DNA of 64,000 nucleotides from Oligoflexus sp. (lineage in GTDB: Bacteria > Bdellovibrionota_B > Oligoflexia > Oligoflexales > Oligoflexaceae), in NCBI RefSeq assembly GCF_035712445.1, contig NZ_DASTAT010000143.1, forward strand, positions 37,926 to 101,925, read 5' to 3'. Of this stretch, positions 26,822 to 35,832 are shown one piece after another (position 1 is the stretch's first letter; every line of letters begins with the position of its first letter). The notes under the pieces are model-generated. The model ran no database searches. It was not told the origin of the DNA and saw only the letters and a list, made by a program, of their open reading frames with translations. The position numbers and the translations under genes are program-made.

Positions 26822-28821
26822 GCCAGATGGCAGCTTGGGAGGTAAAGGACAAAGGCGAACGAAGCCTGCGGAAAACTATTCCGGTCATCCAGCACGAGCT
26901 GGACATGACCACCCGCTTCCTGCAGCATCGCCCGCACGACATCCAATCCGACTCCCCGGCCCGAGATCTGAGTGGCCTTGTTTCTTGTGGAAAAACCGGG
27001 ATGGAAAATAAACTCCGCGATCTCTTCGGGACGCAAAGAAGCGTCCGGCGCCAGAAGGCCAAGACGCTGGGCTTTCTCCCGAATATGGTTCAGATTCAAT
27101 CCGCGCCCGTCATCGCGCACAAGGATCTCGATCCCATCCTTCCGCTGCTGTAGAACGAGCGAGATCTGACCTTCAGCGACTTTGCCCGCATTTATCCTTT
27201 CATTCGGGATTTCCAGTCCATGATCCAAAGAATTGCGAAGCAGATGAAGCCCCACGTTGGCAAGAAAGTCCGCGCTTTCCGGTTGCCAATAGATGCCAGG
27301 ATCCCCGATGTGCACGCGCGGGGGCGCTTTGCCAAGATCACAGGCGAGCTGCGGCAGCATTTTCAAATGCGGCTCCAGGATCTGCTCCAGCGTCAGATGC
27401 AGACTGTCCATGACGATATCCACGAGCGGCTGTAGCGTTTTCCTGTCGACGCTCGGAAGCGACTCCAGCACCGCTGCGGCTTTTTTCAAACGAGAACGTG
27501 ACAGACGAATCTCATCATCCTTGCGGGTGCCGTGACCAAGTTTATGCTCGGCGATATCCAGGTAGCATTCGATGAGCTTATTCAAAGGCTCCACAAGGCT
27601 TGCATCGGGTGGATGTCCCTGCTGAACCGCAGTTTCACACTCATGAGCAGCCTGCGCCAGGGTCGAAAGCCCAAAACTCCGGGCATTGCCTTTCAGGTTA
27701 TGCAGGAGACGCATGACCTGGATCTGGGACGCATTCGCCCCCCAAGGCAGGCGCATCAAAAGACTGCGCGAGGCTTCGAGCACGGCCAGGCGGCGATTGC
27801 CGGGGATATTCACAAGTTCAGCGAGCAGGGTCAGTTCCTGCTGACCCTTGGCGGCATCGGCCCTGAGCTTATGCAGCTCCGTGACGTCCCGGATGCAGAC
27901 CAGAAGCTGGGCAACGCGACCCTCACAATCAAAAATCGGATTCCAATCCAGCTCCAGATAACGGGCCGTTGATCCTTCTCCTTCGATCACGCTCCTTGGG
28001 AACAGATGATAATTCAGGGCCAGGGCCACATCATTTTCACCAATGATGCAAAAGACGGCGGCATTCACCTGTTCGATTTGATCTTTCGACAGCTGCGTGC
28101 GCTCCAGGATATCCTGCAGATGGCCTGCCTGATTTGGGCTGTTGAATCCCAGGAGTCGATCGAGATAAGCGGAATATTCGGCACCGATTTGCCCGTTCGG
28201 GCTTTCGATGGTAAGGACGCCCTGCTGGATATTTTCGAGTATGGATTGGATCTTCTGATTTTTTTCCTGGATCGCCGCCCGACTCCGTTCCAGGGATTTC
28301 ATAATGCGAAGTCGGGAATGCAGGGCAATCCATTCAATACCCAGAACAGTCGTGATTGTCATTCCGAAAAATAGGTTGTCATAGGAGATTTTGAAAAAGA
28401 GCGACAAACCCAGGAGGATATAGTTAACGACGACATAAAGAACGAAGATGAAGTTGGTATCGAGGTAAAAGGCGATGAAGGCAATGGTGCAGACGTAACC
28501 CATTTGATAGGCCATGTTCAAATCATTGCGGCAAACCAGAAAGAAAAGATGGGTCGTGAAGATAAAGCAGAGAAGGTAGATGAAGGCCTGCATCCAGGGT
28601 CGTGTTTGCGGGAAACGCGGCAAGAGGAAGCCGAGGGACGCAAAGGCAGCCAGAGCGAGCCGTTCCCAAAGGGGATCCACCGTGGCCGGCCCCAGAATCA
28701 GTGGGTAAATAAAACCAAAGGGCACGTAGGCCACGACTCCGCAAAGGGACGCCAGGTTTACAACCCAGATGACTTCGCGTTCGCTGACCTGATTCCGTAA
28801 AAACCCTGACGGTTTGAACAT
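26797..28821 (-). CDS. Membrane sensor kinase with HPt and CheA-like ATPase
   Basis: 674 residues. Five or six N-terminal membrane helices (about 18-175), a short coiled segment, a PAS-like domain (about 195-320), an HPt domain whose phospho-acceptor is the His of LLHNLKGNARSFG, and a CheA-type ATPase with HLLRNSLDHG, RDDGRGL and SGRGVGLDVVR. It lacks the CheA P3 dimerisation layout and the CheW-like P5 domain, so it is more like the HPt-HATPase sensors of Bdellovibrionota and Myxobacteria than a chemotaxis kinase. No response regulator is adjacent. The ligand is unknown. Confidence 0.88.
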   Translation of the reverse strand: MFKPSGFLRNQVSEREVIWVVNLASLCGVVAYVPFGFIYPLILGPATVDPLWERLALAAFASLGFLLPRFPQTRPWMQAFIYLLCFIFTTHLFFLVCRNDLNMAYQMGYVCTIAFIAFYLDTNFIFVLYVVVNYILLGLSLFFKISYDNLFFGMTITTVLGIEWIALHSRLRIMKSLERSRAAIQEKNQKIQSILENIQQGVLTIESPNGQIGAEYSAYLDRLLGFNSPNQAGHLQDILERTQLSKDQIEQVNAAVFCIIGENDVALALNYHLFPRSVIEGEGSTARYLELDWNPIFDCEGRVAQLLVCIRDVTELHKLRADAAKGQQELTLLAELVNIPGNRRLAVLEASRSLLMRLPWGANASQIQVMRLLHNLKGNARSFGLSTLAQAAHECETAVQQGHPPDASLVEPLNKLIECYLDIAEHKLGHGTRKDDEIRLSRSRLKKAAAVLESLPSVDRKTLQPLVDIVMDSLHLTLEQILEPHLKMLPQLACDLGKAPPRVHIGDPGIYWQPESADFLANVGLHLLRNSLDHGLEIPNERINAGKVAEGQISLVLQQRKDGIEILVRDDGRGLNLNHIREKAQRLGLLAPDASLRPEEIAEFIFHPGFSTRNKATQISGRGVGLDVVRAMLQEAGGHVQLVLDDRNSFPQASFAFVLYLPSCHLAQWGSLSA

Positions 28822-28875
28822 TGTGCCTCAATCCCGGATGAACCAATTCCGGAAATTTATCGGCGTATTCCCATT

Positions 28876-29817
28876 TTAAATGAAGTGAAAATCGAGGCGC
28901 GTGCGCATGCGTTCGAGCGCCCGGGCGACAACCGTATCGGTTGCGGGGCTCTGGGTGCCATAGTACTGGCAGGCCTTGTGGTGCAGCATGGTGCAGAAAT
29001 TTTCCGTGGACGGCAAATCACTGAACGCTTGGATTTTACGCAGAAAGGGGGCGCTATGAATCGCGTCCCAGAGCCTTTCCTCAAGCCAGGCCAGGGACCA
29101 TTCCAGGGATTCGTCCTCCAGATCCTCGGCAAAAGGCACGAGCCCGTGGCGCAGAAGGCTCCGCACATAGGCTGTCAGCCAGAGAACATCATCCGATTCG
29201 ATCAGCCCGCCCAGGAGCGGCGGCAGCGCTTCGCGCTGATGACCGATCCGAATCAGAACATCCGACGGCGCGAAGCCGGTCAGGAGACTGATAAAGACAC
29301 AGATCAGGGGCCAGTCCTGGGGACCAGGGTGCAGAAGGAATTCCTGGTAAAGGTCGGTGATGAAGCTTTCGAATTCCTCGATCGGATAATAGAAATGCTC
29401 GGCAAATCCCAGCTCCGGTGCACATTCCCTTTGCCTCCGACGCAGGTTTTTGACAATCTGCTCCAGGGGACATTCCACGAATTCCTTGCGGCGATGCAGA
29501 CGGAAGGCGCGCAGGGTTTGGAAGATATCCTTTTCCAGCTGATCGAAGAGATCACTTTCGAAACGATAGACGGGGAAGTAAAAACCCGGTGCCCCGGTGG
29601 GCTGCGAGAGAGCCTGGGATCTTTGACTGAAATGATCGGTGGATTTGCCTATTTTATAGACACCATCCTTCAGCCCGTCGCAGCTGGCCACATAAACCTG
29701 GCCTTTGTGTGCGGGGGTCCATTCCGGAAGAAAGCCCTGTCGTCTTTTACGCAGAACCTGAAAAGGGCTGCGGGGATCCGCCCGATCCTTGAGATAGCGG
29801 CGGTTCAGATTCGCCAT
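28876..29817 (-). CDS. T5orf172/MUG113 (GIY-YIG superfamily) protein
   Basis: 313 residues; GGGAGG 6 nt upstream. Residues about 38-130 match the T5orf172 domain: QVYVAS strand, YKIGKSTD, RSQAL, the LFDQLEKDIFQTLRAFR helix and the RKEFVECPLEQIV end. This is a GIY-YIG-type nuclease fold found in phage and chromosomal proteins of mostly unknown role. The remaining 180 residues are helical and unrecognised, perhaps a DNA-binding or partner module. It is not surrounded by phage genes. Divergent from an EEP-family gene 53 nt away. Confidence 0.75.
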   Translation of the reverse strand: MANLNRRYLKDRADPRSPFQVLRKRRQGFLPEWTPAHKGQVYVASCDGLKDGVYKIGKSTDHFSQRSQALSQPTGAPGFYFPVYRFESDLFDQLEKDIFQTLRAFRLHRRKEFVECPLEQIVKNLRRRQRECAPELGFAEHFYYPIEEFESFITDLYQEFLLHPGPQDWPLICVFISLLTGFAPSDVLIRIGHQREALPPLLGGLIESDDVLWLTAYVRSLLRHGLVPFAEDLEDESLEWSLAWLEERLWDAIHSAPFLRKIQAFSDLPSTENFCTMLHHKACQYYGTQSPATDTVVARALERMRTRLDFHFI

Positions 29818-29870
29818 CGCCTACCTCCCTGTGGCTCCAGCTGGATCACGTTTATCATAAGGATTTTGAC

Positions 29871-30956
29871 TTGTCACCTCATCAGGAAGGACCGTCCGTG
29901 CCCGGGAAAACTTGGCCAAAGCGGCTGAAAATAGTTTCGTATAATGCGCAGGATCTTTTTCTGAATCCTGCCTATGAAATATCCAAAGAGGATATGGAAA
30001 CGCTTTCCGAGCAGCAGTGGCAACTCCTCTCCCAGGATGAAACCCGCCTCAAATCACTGGCGCAGCTGCGCGGGATGGCCCAGATGATCCGCGATGAGGA
30101 CCCGGATATCATAGGGATTTGCGAGGTCGGCGGGCATGAGTCGCTGCTCCGTTTTAACGAGTGGTTTCTGCATGACGCCTTTGAAGTGCTGCTGGTCCCC
30201 TCGCACTCGCAGCGCGGCATCGAGAATGGCTTTTTGGTGAAAAGGGGTCTGCCGTTTACGGTTGAGCTCGTCACACATATGCACTGGCGGGTGCCTTTCA
30301 CCTTTCCTCATGAAGACGATCCGGTGAAGTTTCACATCGCGGCTCAGGCGGCTGCGTATATGGATCTGGGTAAGCCTGAGGAGAGGCGTTTATCGCGGGA
30401 TATTCCGGCGCTTTTCATGCGTGATCCTGCGAATGGGCTGTTTCTGATCTTGCTGATGGTGCATCTGAAATCGGGCTTTGACATGGAAGGCATTGATCCT
30501 GGCGGTCAGGTGCGGCGTGCGGCGGAGTTAAGGGCCTTGATTGAGATCTATCATGCGCTGCAAAAGAAACATGCGGTGCCCATTATGATTGCCGGGGATT
30601 TCAATGGCAATGCCTCGCGGGAAGGGACGGCTTCAGAGTTCATTCCGCTTTATCAAAAAACGGATCTGGAGGACGTGCTCTGGCTGGCGGGACATCCCAA
30701 GCATGAGCGTCTTACGCATGTGACCTTTTTCGGGCGCACGCTGCATGCGCAGCAGCTTGATTATATTTTCATTCCGCGGCCCCTGCGAGCCCGTCTCGAT
30801 CATGCGGGCACCTATGTCTATCGTTATCGCTTTGAAGGTGAGGATCAGGAGATCATGCTGCCGACCACCTTTCATGACAGGCGGCAGCTGCCGTCTGATC
30901 ACTACCCTATCGTTTGCGTGCTGATGAAGGAGATGAATGATGACTCACCTGTTTGA
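29871..30956 (+). CDS. Endonuclease/exonuclease/phosphatase (EEP) family protein
   Basis: 361 residues from TTG 29871, supported by AGGA 7 nt upstream; no ATG start fits the conserved beginning. The EEP core is visible: VSYNAQDLF, DIIGICEVG (metal Glu), LMVHLKSGF, IAGDFNGN, QLDYIFI and the terminal PSDHYPIV. Such Mg-dependent hydrolases act on DNA, RNA, nucleotides or phospholipids. No signal peptide, so cytosolic. It overlaps the OYE gene by 20 nt (coupled). Confidence 0.85.
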   Translation: MSPHQEGPSVPGKTWPKRLKIVSYNAQDLFLNPAYEISKEDMETLSEQQWQLLSQDETRLKSLAQLRGMAQMIRDEDPDIIGICEVGGHESLLRFNEWFLHDAFEVLLVPSHSQRGIENGFLVKRGLPFTVELVTHMHWRVPFTFPHEDDPVKFHIAAQAAAYMDLGKPEERRLSRDIPALFMRDPANGLFLILLMVHLKSGFDMEGIDPGGQVRRAAELRALIEIYHALQKKHAVPIMIAGDFNGNASREGTASEFIPLYQKTDLEDVLWLAGHPKHERLTHVTFFGRTLHAQQLDYIFIPRPLRARLDHAGTYVYRYRFEGEDQEIMLPTTFHDRRQLPSDHYPIVCVLMKEMNDDSPV

Positions 30957-32019
30957 ACCTTTTTCCATGCGAAGTCTCACGCTTCGCAATCGCATTGGTG
31001 TTTCGCCGATGTGCCAGTACAGTTGCCACCAGGGTTTTGCAAGCGACTGGCATCTCGTTCACCTCGGCTCGCGTGCCGTGGGCGGTGCGGGGCTCGTGAT
31101 CATCGAGGCCACCGCGGTGACGCCCGAGGGCCGCATTTCCGATGGTGACCTTGGCATCTGGACGGATGCGCATGCGGAGCCTTTGGCCCGTATCGCGCGC
31201 TTTATGCGGCAGCACGGGGCTGTGCCCGGAATACAGATCGCGCATGCGGGACGCAAGGCCAGTCGCAAGACTCCGTGGCTTGGTGATCGGGAATTAACGG
31301 CCGAGGAAGGCCGCTGGACGACGATTGCTCCGTCGGCGATTGCCTTCAGCGATAACTATCCCACACCGGAAGCCATGAGCGTGGAGCAGATTCAGGCGAC
31401 GATCGCGGCCTTTGTGCAAGCGGCGGAACGTTCGCTCGCGGCGGGTTTTCAATTCCTGGAAGTGCATGGGGCGCATGGTTATCTTCTGAATTCCTTTCTT
31501 TCGCCCTTATCCAACACACGAACGGATGCCTACGGCGGGACCTTTGAAAACCGCTGCCGCATGATGTTGGAAACCGTGCGTGCCGTGCGTCAGGTGTGGC
31601 CCGAGTCCCTGCCCTTGGGTGTGCGTCTATCCTGTTCGGATTGGATGGATGGTGGATGGACGATCGATGATTCCATTGCGCTGGCCATGCTTCTTAAAAA
31701 AGAAAGCGTCGATCTTATCGACTGCAGTTCGGGTGGTATATCGCCGAATGCCCGCATTCCCGTCGGCGCCAACTATCAGGTTCCGTTTGCCGAGGCCATC
31801 AAGCATCAGGCCGGTATAGCGACCGCAGCCGTGGGTATGATTACAGAAGCGATGCAGGCCGATGCGATCATCCGTACCGGGCAGGCTGATCTTGTCTTCA
31901 TCGCCCGGGAATTCCTGCGTGATCCTTACTGGCCTTTGCATGCTTACCAGGCTCTTCATGCGAAAACAGAGAGCCCTGTTCCCTTGCAGTATGCTCGGGC
32001 TTTTCCCGCGCTGCGGTGA
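30937..32019 (+). CDS. YqjM-like old yellow enzyme (class III OYE)
   Basis: 360 residues; AAGGAG sits 5 nt before the tandem ATGs. An FMN- and NADPH-dependent ene-reductase for alpha,beta-unsaturated carbonyls. PMCQYS holds the redox-tuning Cys of the thermophilic-like class, HAGRKAS follows, and the later VHGAHGYLL carries the substrate-binding His pair; the C-terminal FIAREFLRDPYWPLHA is typical. Role: detoxification of reactive electrophiles. Cotranscribed with the EEP gene. Confidence 0.95.
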   Translation: MMTHLFEPFSMRSLTLRNRIGVSPMCQYSCHQGFASDWHLVHLGSRAVGGAGLVIIEATAVTPEGRISDGDLGIWTDAHAEPLARIARFMRQHGAVPGIQIAHAGRKASRKTPWLGDRELTAEEGRWTTIAPSAIAFSDNYPTPEAMSVEQIQATIAAFVQAAERSLAAGFQFLEVHGAHGYLLNSFLSPLSNTRTDAYGGTFENRCRMMLETVRAVRQVWPESLPLGVRLSCSDWMDGGWTIDDSIALAMLLKKESVDLIDCSSGGISPNARIPVGANYQVPFAEAIKHQAGIATAAVGMITEAMQADAIIRTGQADLVFIAREFLRDPYWPLHAYQALHAKTESPVPLQYARAFPALR

Positions 32020-32323
32020 GGTCTGCTCACCTTCACGCGTGGAGATTCGTTCGGGCTCGTCTTCGATGCGCGTGAGGCTCGACTTCATGCGCGCGACGCG
32101 TGAGTCTGCTTAATCCCGGTCCTCGTGCGCGCGACATGCGACTCTGCTAAATCTCGCCCTCGTGCGCGCGACACGCGACTCTGCTAAATCTCGCCCACAC
32201 TGCGCGCGATCTCGCGTCAAATCCCGCAGCCCATCTCCGTAGGCTCCGTAATAACTCAGTTTTTTTTCCGCGGTCCAAATTTTGCTGAAGACAGAGTGGA
32301 ATCTTTTCAGAAAGGGAAAACCT
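32020..32323. other. Intergenic region filled by a degenerate tandem repeat
   Basis: 304 bases between the OYE gene and a membrane-protein gene. Most of it is the repeat described separately; a T8 tract near 32260 follows. No gene supported. Confidence 0.6.
32084..32228. repeat. 37-bp GC-rich tandem repeat, about four units
   Basis: Units at 32122-32158 and 32159-32195 differ at one base (CATGCG versus CACGCG). A third (32084-32121) and a fourth (from 32196) are more diverged, and weaker traces reach back to about 32040. Each unit contains GTGCGCGCGAC and CTCTGCTAAATC. It is not CRISPR-like because there are no unique spacers. Confidence 0.85.
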
Positions 32324-32800
32324 ATGGATGGGAACTTTTGGTCCACATGGGCCGTGCCTTACTTTGTCTCGAACGCGGTGGCCGTGGCCCTGGCAGTCCT
32401 GGCCTGGAAAAGACCAAACGCCGCCCGTTACGGTTACGCAGTGATGTTTTTCATCGCTGCGATCGTGAACAGCTTCACAGCCATCAATAATCCGATGGAC
32501 TACCTCAACTATTCGCCTCTGGCGTGGGGTCCATACAGTGAATTTATCCGCGGCGCCTTCGCCGGCATCGTCGGAGTTTTCGTCCTGGCCATAGCCTTTG
32601 GACAGCTCCTGCTGGCTCTTGGTTTCCTGGCCCGCGGCACGATACTGAAGATAGCCTGCGTCGGCAGCATCATCTTCTTCCTCGCCATCACACCCCTGGG
32701 CCTGGGCGCCGCGTTCCCCTTCCCTCTGTTCGCCATTCTGGGCGCATTGAACATTTTCATTCGCAGCTCAGAACTGCGGATGCGAGAAGGTCTTGCCTGA
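32324..32800 (+). CDS. Small integral membrane protein
   Basis: 158 residues from ATG 32324, AAGGG 9 nt upstream. Four hydrophobic helices with small polar loops (WKRPNAARYGY; NNPMDYLNYSP), ending in a basic tail. Resembles uncharacterised four-helix inner-membrane proteins; no functional residues recognised. Monocistronic between the tandem repeat and a convergent gene. Confidence 0.75.
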   Translation: MDGNFWSTWAVPYFVSNAVAVALAVLAWKRPNAARYGYAVMFFIAAIVNSFTAINNPMDYLNYSPLAWGPYSEFIRGAFAGIVGVFVLAIAFGQLLLALGFLARGTILKIACVGSIIFFLAITPLGLGAAFPFPLFAILGALNIFIRSSELRMREGLA

Positions 32801-32847
32801 ATCACTGGGCCCTCTCGCGGGCCCTTTGCATCACGCTTACAGCAAAA

Positions 32848-33825
32848 TTACCAGATCTTGCGAGCGCGAGGATGCGCGAAGTGCAAACGGTGGTCACAGC
32901 TGTCGGACACAACCGTTTCCTGAACTTCGATATGACCAATTTTCTGCCAGACTTTGTCACCAAAGCGGCTGCCTTCACTGGCTACTGAAATACTGAAACG
33001 CAGCCCCTGCGGATAATTCGCAAGGTTCAGCTCGTCACGAAAATCATCTTCATCGACCCGCGGCATGCCTTCGGCGGCTTCGATCTTCATCCAGATGGGA
33101 GTCACGGCCTTTTCACCCGGCTTGAGTCCCAGCTCACTGATGGGATACAGCTCACGAATCAAAGCCGTCTGAAGGTTACTGCCTTCAGCCAAGGGGAAAT
33201 CACGCACCACAACCAGGCCTTCAAGGCTTTTCATGAACGCCGTGAAGGTCGGGTTGATTTGAATGATGTCGTTGGTGTTCACGGAATCCAGGAAGTATTT
33301 CTTCCGGGTGCCGCCCAGGTTTTCGATCGTGAAGAAGTTGGCTGTTTTCACAGGATTATCATGAAATTCATCCGAAGTCGGGAAGATCTTGCCGGCGATT
33401 CCAAACGCACGGTTCTGGTTCGACTTGGTGTTCGTCAGAGCCGTCGAGGCCCGTACGATCATCATGTTTTTGGTGCCCTGACGGAAAGCGCCGGTGTAGG
33501 GGCTTGGTTCGGTAATCGTCCAAGCCGCTTTCATGCAGATTCCGTTGGGATGCACGAGCTTTTCAAAATAAGGCAAAACATCGCTCTGATCCGAAAGGGT
33601 GCGTTTGGAGCTTTCCAGCATCAGATCTTTCAAACCGGCGAAGAATTTGGAAACCTTCACCTCCTGCTGAGGCAGCGCTGCGTAAGGGTCTGAAGTCACC
33701 TGCCCCCAAACGTCGCGATACAGCGATCCTTCGTAAGCCGTCTCGGCGCCTGCGAGTGAAGGCAAGAGGGCCGCGCCTATGAAGCTCAAGGTTTTGAGTA
33801 CGCGACCCGCTTTCTTTGTCACCAT
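32848..33825 (-). CDS. Exported protein, possibly catalase-fold
   Basis: 325 residues; GGAGG precedes ATG at the usual distance. Signal peptide about 1-27 (cleavage near LAGAET). The central region (HPNGICMKAAWTITE, TGAFRQGTKNMMIVRAST, RAFGIAGKIFPT, NFFTIENLGG) follows the order of strands in the heme-catalase core (a short GxF-xT stretch, RxST, GxAxKxF), so a catalase-like heme fold is possible, but the catalytic His/Asn pair cannot be assigned with confidence. Otherwise unknown secreted protein. Confidence 0.6.
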   Translation of the reverse strand: MVTKKAGRVLKTLSFIGAALLPSLAGAETAYEGSLYRDVWGQVTSDPYAALPQQEVKVSKFFAGLKDLMLESSKRTLSDQSDVLPYFEKLVHPNGICMKAAWTITEPSPYTGAFRQGTKNMMIVRASTALTNTKSNQNRAFGIAGKIFPTSDEFHDNPVKTANFFTIENLGGTRKKYFLDSVNTNDIIQINPTFTAFMKSLEGLVVVRDFPLAEGSNLQTALIRELYPISELGLKPGEKAVTPIWMKIEAAEGMPRVDEDDFRDELNLANYPQGLRFSISVASEGSRFGDKVWQKIGHIEVQETVVSDSCDHRLHFAHPRARKIW

Positions 33826-33912
33826 AAATGAATCCTCCTTAGTGTGTTTCAGAATCTAAAGCTGCATCTTTTATAAAAGGATCTGGCGACAATGTCAGCG
33901 AAATTGTGAGCT

Positions 33913-33929
33913 ATTGCATTGGATGCAAT
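33913..33929. promoter_or_regulatory. 17-bp palindrome upstream of an exported protein gene
   Basis: ATTGCAT-TGG-ATGCAAT, a perfect inverted repeat about 90 bp before the start of the gene at 33825, in an AT-rich stretch. Related half-sites occur at 44689 and 55688. Confidence 0.45.
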
Positions 33930-34076
33930 TTAATATGTACGCCGAGCAAAGGCGGCTCAATTTTCCATGAAGGTAGGAAGGAACAGGGTTTTTGGACTAG
34001 AGACGGGTTGTGAAGATTTTGTGAAGGGCGGAAGTGTAGGTTAAAAGTTTGGGGAAGATGGAAGTGTGGGGTTGAC

Positions 34077-34101
34077 GTCCAGAAGCCTGGGGCTTCTGGA
34101 C
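34077..34101 (-). terminator. Strong hairpin downstream of an exported-protein gene
   Basis: GTCCAGAAGCC-TGG-GGCTTCTGGAC: a perfect 11-bp stem with a 3-nt loop, starting 10 nt after the minus-strand stop at 34112. No U-run follows, so it may block exonucleases or act with Rho. Confidence 0.55.
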
Positions 34102-34111
34102 TGTCGTTATA

Positions 34112-34804
34112 TTACTTCGCGCAGGCCGTTGGCAAGGTAGCTGGAGATTTGTCAGCTTTGCAGACGGGGAAGAGCGCTTTTTGAGCTTCGACCAAAGAAA
34201 GGAATTCTTTGAAAGTCTCTGGAATTTCCTTTCCGTTCGCGTCAATCAAACGACGGAAGCGGTACTGCGATGGTACGCCAAGGATCAAGCTGTCACGGCT
34301 ATATTCATCGTCCGCGACTTTACGCATGGCAAAAGTCAGAAGTTTCGAAGGGGGAATACCGACAGGAGGAATGCCGCCTGGTTGGAAGGTCGGAGTTACG
34401 ACGCCGTAGCTGAAATCTTTGTTGAATTGAGCAACGTAAACAAGTTTCGATTTTCTGACCAGCTCGTACAGAGCCACGCCTGCAGGCGAACCGTGCCAGC
34501 TCCAAACTTTGGCATCGTAAACAGGCAGCGAGCCTCTGTATCCAACAACTTCACCTTCTTCCTCGATTGCTTCCCATTTCACACCAGCGAACGAAACCAT
34601 TTCATCAGCAAGGGGGTTGCCGTTCATCCACCAGATACCTTGAAGAGCTTCAGGTGTATCGGTTGCATCATTCGCCACAGTCATCTCTTTGTAAGCGACT
34701 TTATGGTCAACGAACTTGTATTCGTAAGGGCTGAAGCCAAAAGCCGAACTCGAGACAAACAGGGAAAGCGCAAGTACGTTCAATTTCACAGTATGTTTCC
34801 TCAT
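34112..34804 (-). CDS. Secreted protein of unknown function
   Basis: About 230 residues. The start at 34804 is placed before a clean signal peptide (MRKHTVKLNVLALSLFVSSSAFG); no clear Shine-Dalgarno. The mature part is rich in Trp/Tyr (LQGIWWMNGNPLADEM, AKVWSWHGSPAG), has a Gly/Pro turn repeat (GGIPPVGIPP) and ends with two cysteines. The sequence suggests a beta-rich extracytoplasmic domain. No family recognised. Confidence 0.7.
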   Translation of the reverse strand: MRKHTVKLNVLALSLFVSSSAFGFSPYEYKFVDHKVAYKEMTVANDATDTPEALQGIWWMNGNPLADEMVSFAGVKWEAIEEEGEVVGYRGSLPVYDAKVWSWHGSPAGVALYELVRKSKLVYVAQFNKDFSYGVVTPTFQPGGIPPVGIPPSKLLTFAMRKVADDEYSRDSLILGVPSQYRFRRLIDANGKEIPETFKEFLSLVEAQKALFPVCKADKSPATLPTACAK

Positions 34805-35256
34805 ACAAATGGACGATCCAAAGTGTGTAAGCTGGGGATATAGATTCAGCGGCGCATTGTCAATGCTTGAGATTACACGCAATTGTATTGCGCCCAACCA
34901 AAACCTTAATCAATGAATACCAATGATCTTTTTAAGCCCGACACTTATGACGCCGACATGGGGTTACAAATGCCCTGCCACAATTAATAAGACATAGCTA
35001 TTTCTATTCACGCCGTGTCTGCTTAGCTGATGATCCCTGATCTTCTCGACAACACAGATCGCATTCCTATCTGAAGCACGGATCCTTCATCACCATTTTC
35101 ACGAAGCCAATTGCAACGCGATGACAATTGCTCCGACTGCTTTATCTTCAGCAATGAAGTCCTCGCTCACCATCAGCATAGACCCCTTAATGCCCTTGAA
35201 AAAACCCCTTACATCCGTTAAGGTTGGCCGATTTTCCACTCGCGAGGCTTTAGACC
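34805..35256. other. Intergenic region between divergent genes
   Basis: 452 bases, AT-richer than the surroundings. It contains a palindrome (34878-34892) and presumably the promoters of both flanking genes. A short minus-strand frame at 35099-35256 has no support. Confidence 0.45.
34878..34892. promoter_or_regulatory. 15-bp palindrome upstream of a secreted-protein gene
   Basis: CGCAAT-TGT-ATTGCG, a perfect inverted repeat 74 bp before the start at 34804. Confidence 0.4.
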
Positions 35257-35832
35257 ATGACACACGAACATAACCTTCTGGAACGCGCGTCTCACCGCTG
35301 CGAACTCTGTGCGAATACCACCGATCTTGCGGCATATGACGTCGCACCCAACGCAGGTTCTACTGTCGACACCCAGGTCCTTCTCTGCAAAACCTGCCAG
35401 GATTCTATGGCCAACCCCAAGTCGGTTGACGTCAAACATTGGTATGGCCTGAATGAAAGCATCTGGAGTGAACACAATGCCGTCAAGGTTCTCGCCTACC
35501 GCGTTTTGAAACAGCTCGGTGACAATGCCTGGGCCCAGGATCTTTTGGGTCAGATCTATTTGGATGATGATGTTCAGAAATGGGCCGACGCCGGACTCAG
35601 CAGCGAGAAAGAAGAAAGCAAGGCCCAGGTCCTCGATAGCAACGGCACTGTGCTTCAGGATGGAGACACCGTGACCTTGATCAAAGACCTGGATGTGAAA
35701 GGCGCGAACTTCACCGCCAAGCGCGGCACAACCGTGAAGAACATCGTGCTGACAGATGACCCCAAGTATATTGAAGGTCGCGTCAACGGCACACGCATTG
35801 TGCTGGTGGCGGCGTATCTGAAAAAAGCTTAA
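35257..35832 (+). CDS. PhnA/YjdM-domain protein, long form
   Basis: 191 residues. The C-terminal half (VLDSNGTVLQDGDTVTLIKDL, then VKGANFTAKRGT and GRVNGTRIVL) is the PhnA/YjdM SH3-like barrel. The N-terminal half has a CELC...CKTC zinc ribbon followed by a helical linker with LNESIWSEH. E. coli YjdM is shorter (about 110 residues). Despite the name, the family is not shown to cleave phosphonates and no phn genes are nearby. GAGG lies 9 nt upstream. Its stop overlaps that of the convergent subtilase through TTAA. Confidence 0.85.
   Translation: MTHEHNLLERASHRCELCANTTDLAAYDVAPNAGSTVDTQVLLCKTCQDSMANPKSVDVKHWYGLNESIWSEHNAVKVLAYRVLKQLGDNAWAQDLLGQIYLDDDVQKWADAGLSSEKEESKAQVLDSNGTVLQDGDTVTLIKDLDVKGANFTAKRGTTVKNIVLTDDPKYIEGRVNGTRIVLVAAYLKKA

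Noticed and set aside
26797-28821. Chemotaxis CheA
   Set aside because: No P5/CheW-like domain, no che genes nearby, and it is membrane-bound with a PAS-like region.
32084-32228. Possible CRISPR array
   Set aside because: Units are contiguous with no unique spacers, and no cas genes are present.
35099-35256. Small minus-strand frame in the PhnA upstream region
   Set aside because: No ribosome site or recognisable motif; overlaps the presumed promoter.
35257-35832. Phosphonate utilisation gene
   Set aside because: The PhnA domain name is historical; no C-P lyase or phosphonatase genes occur here.
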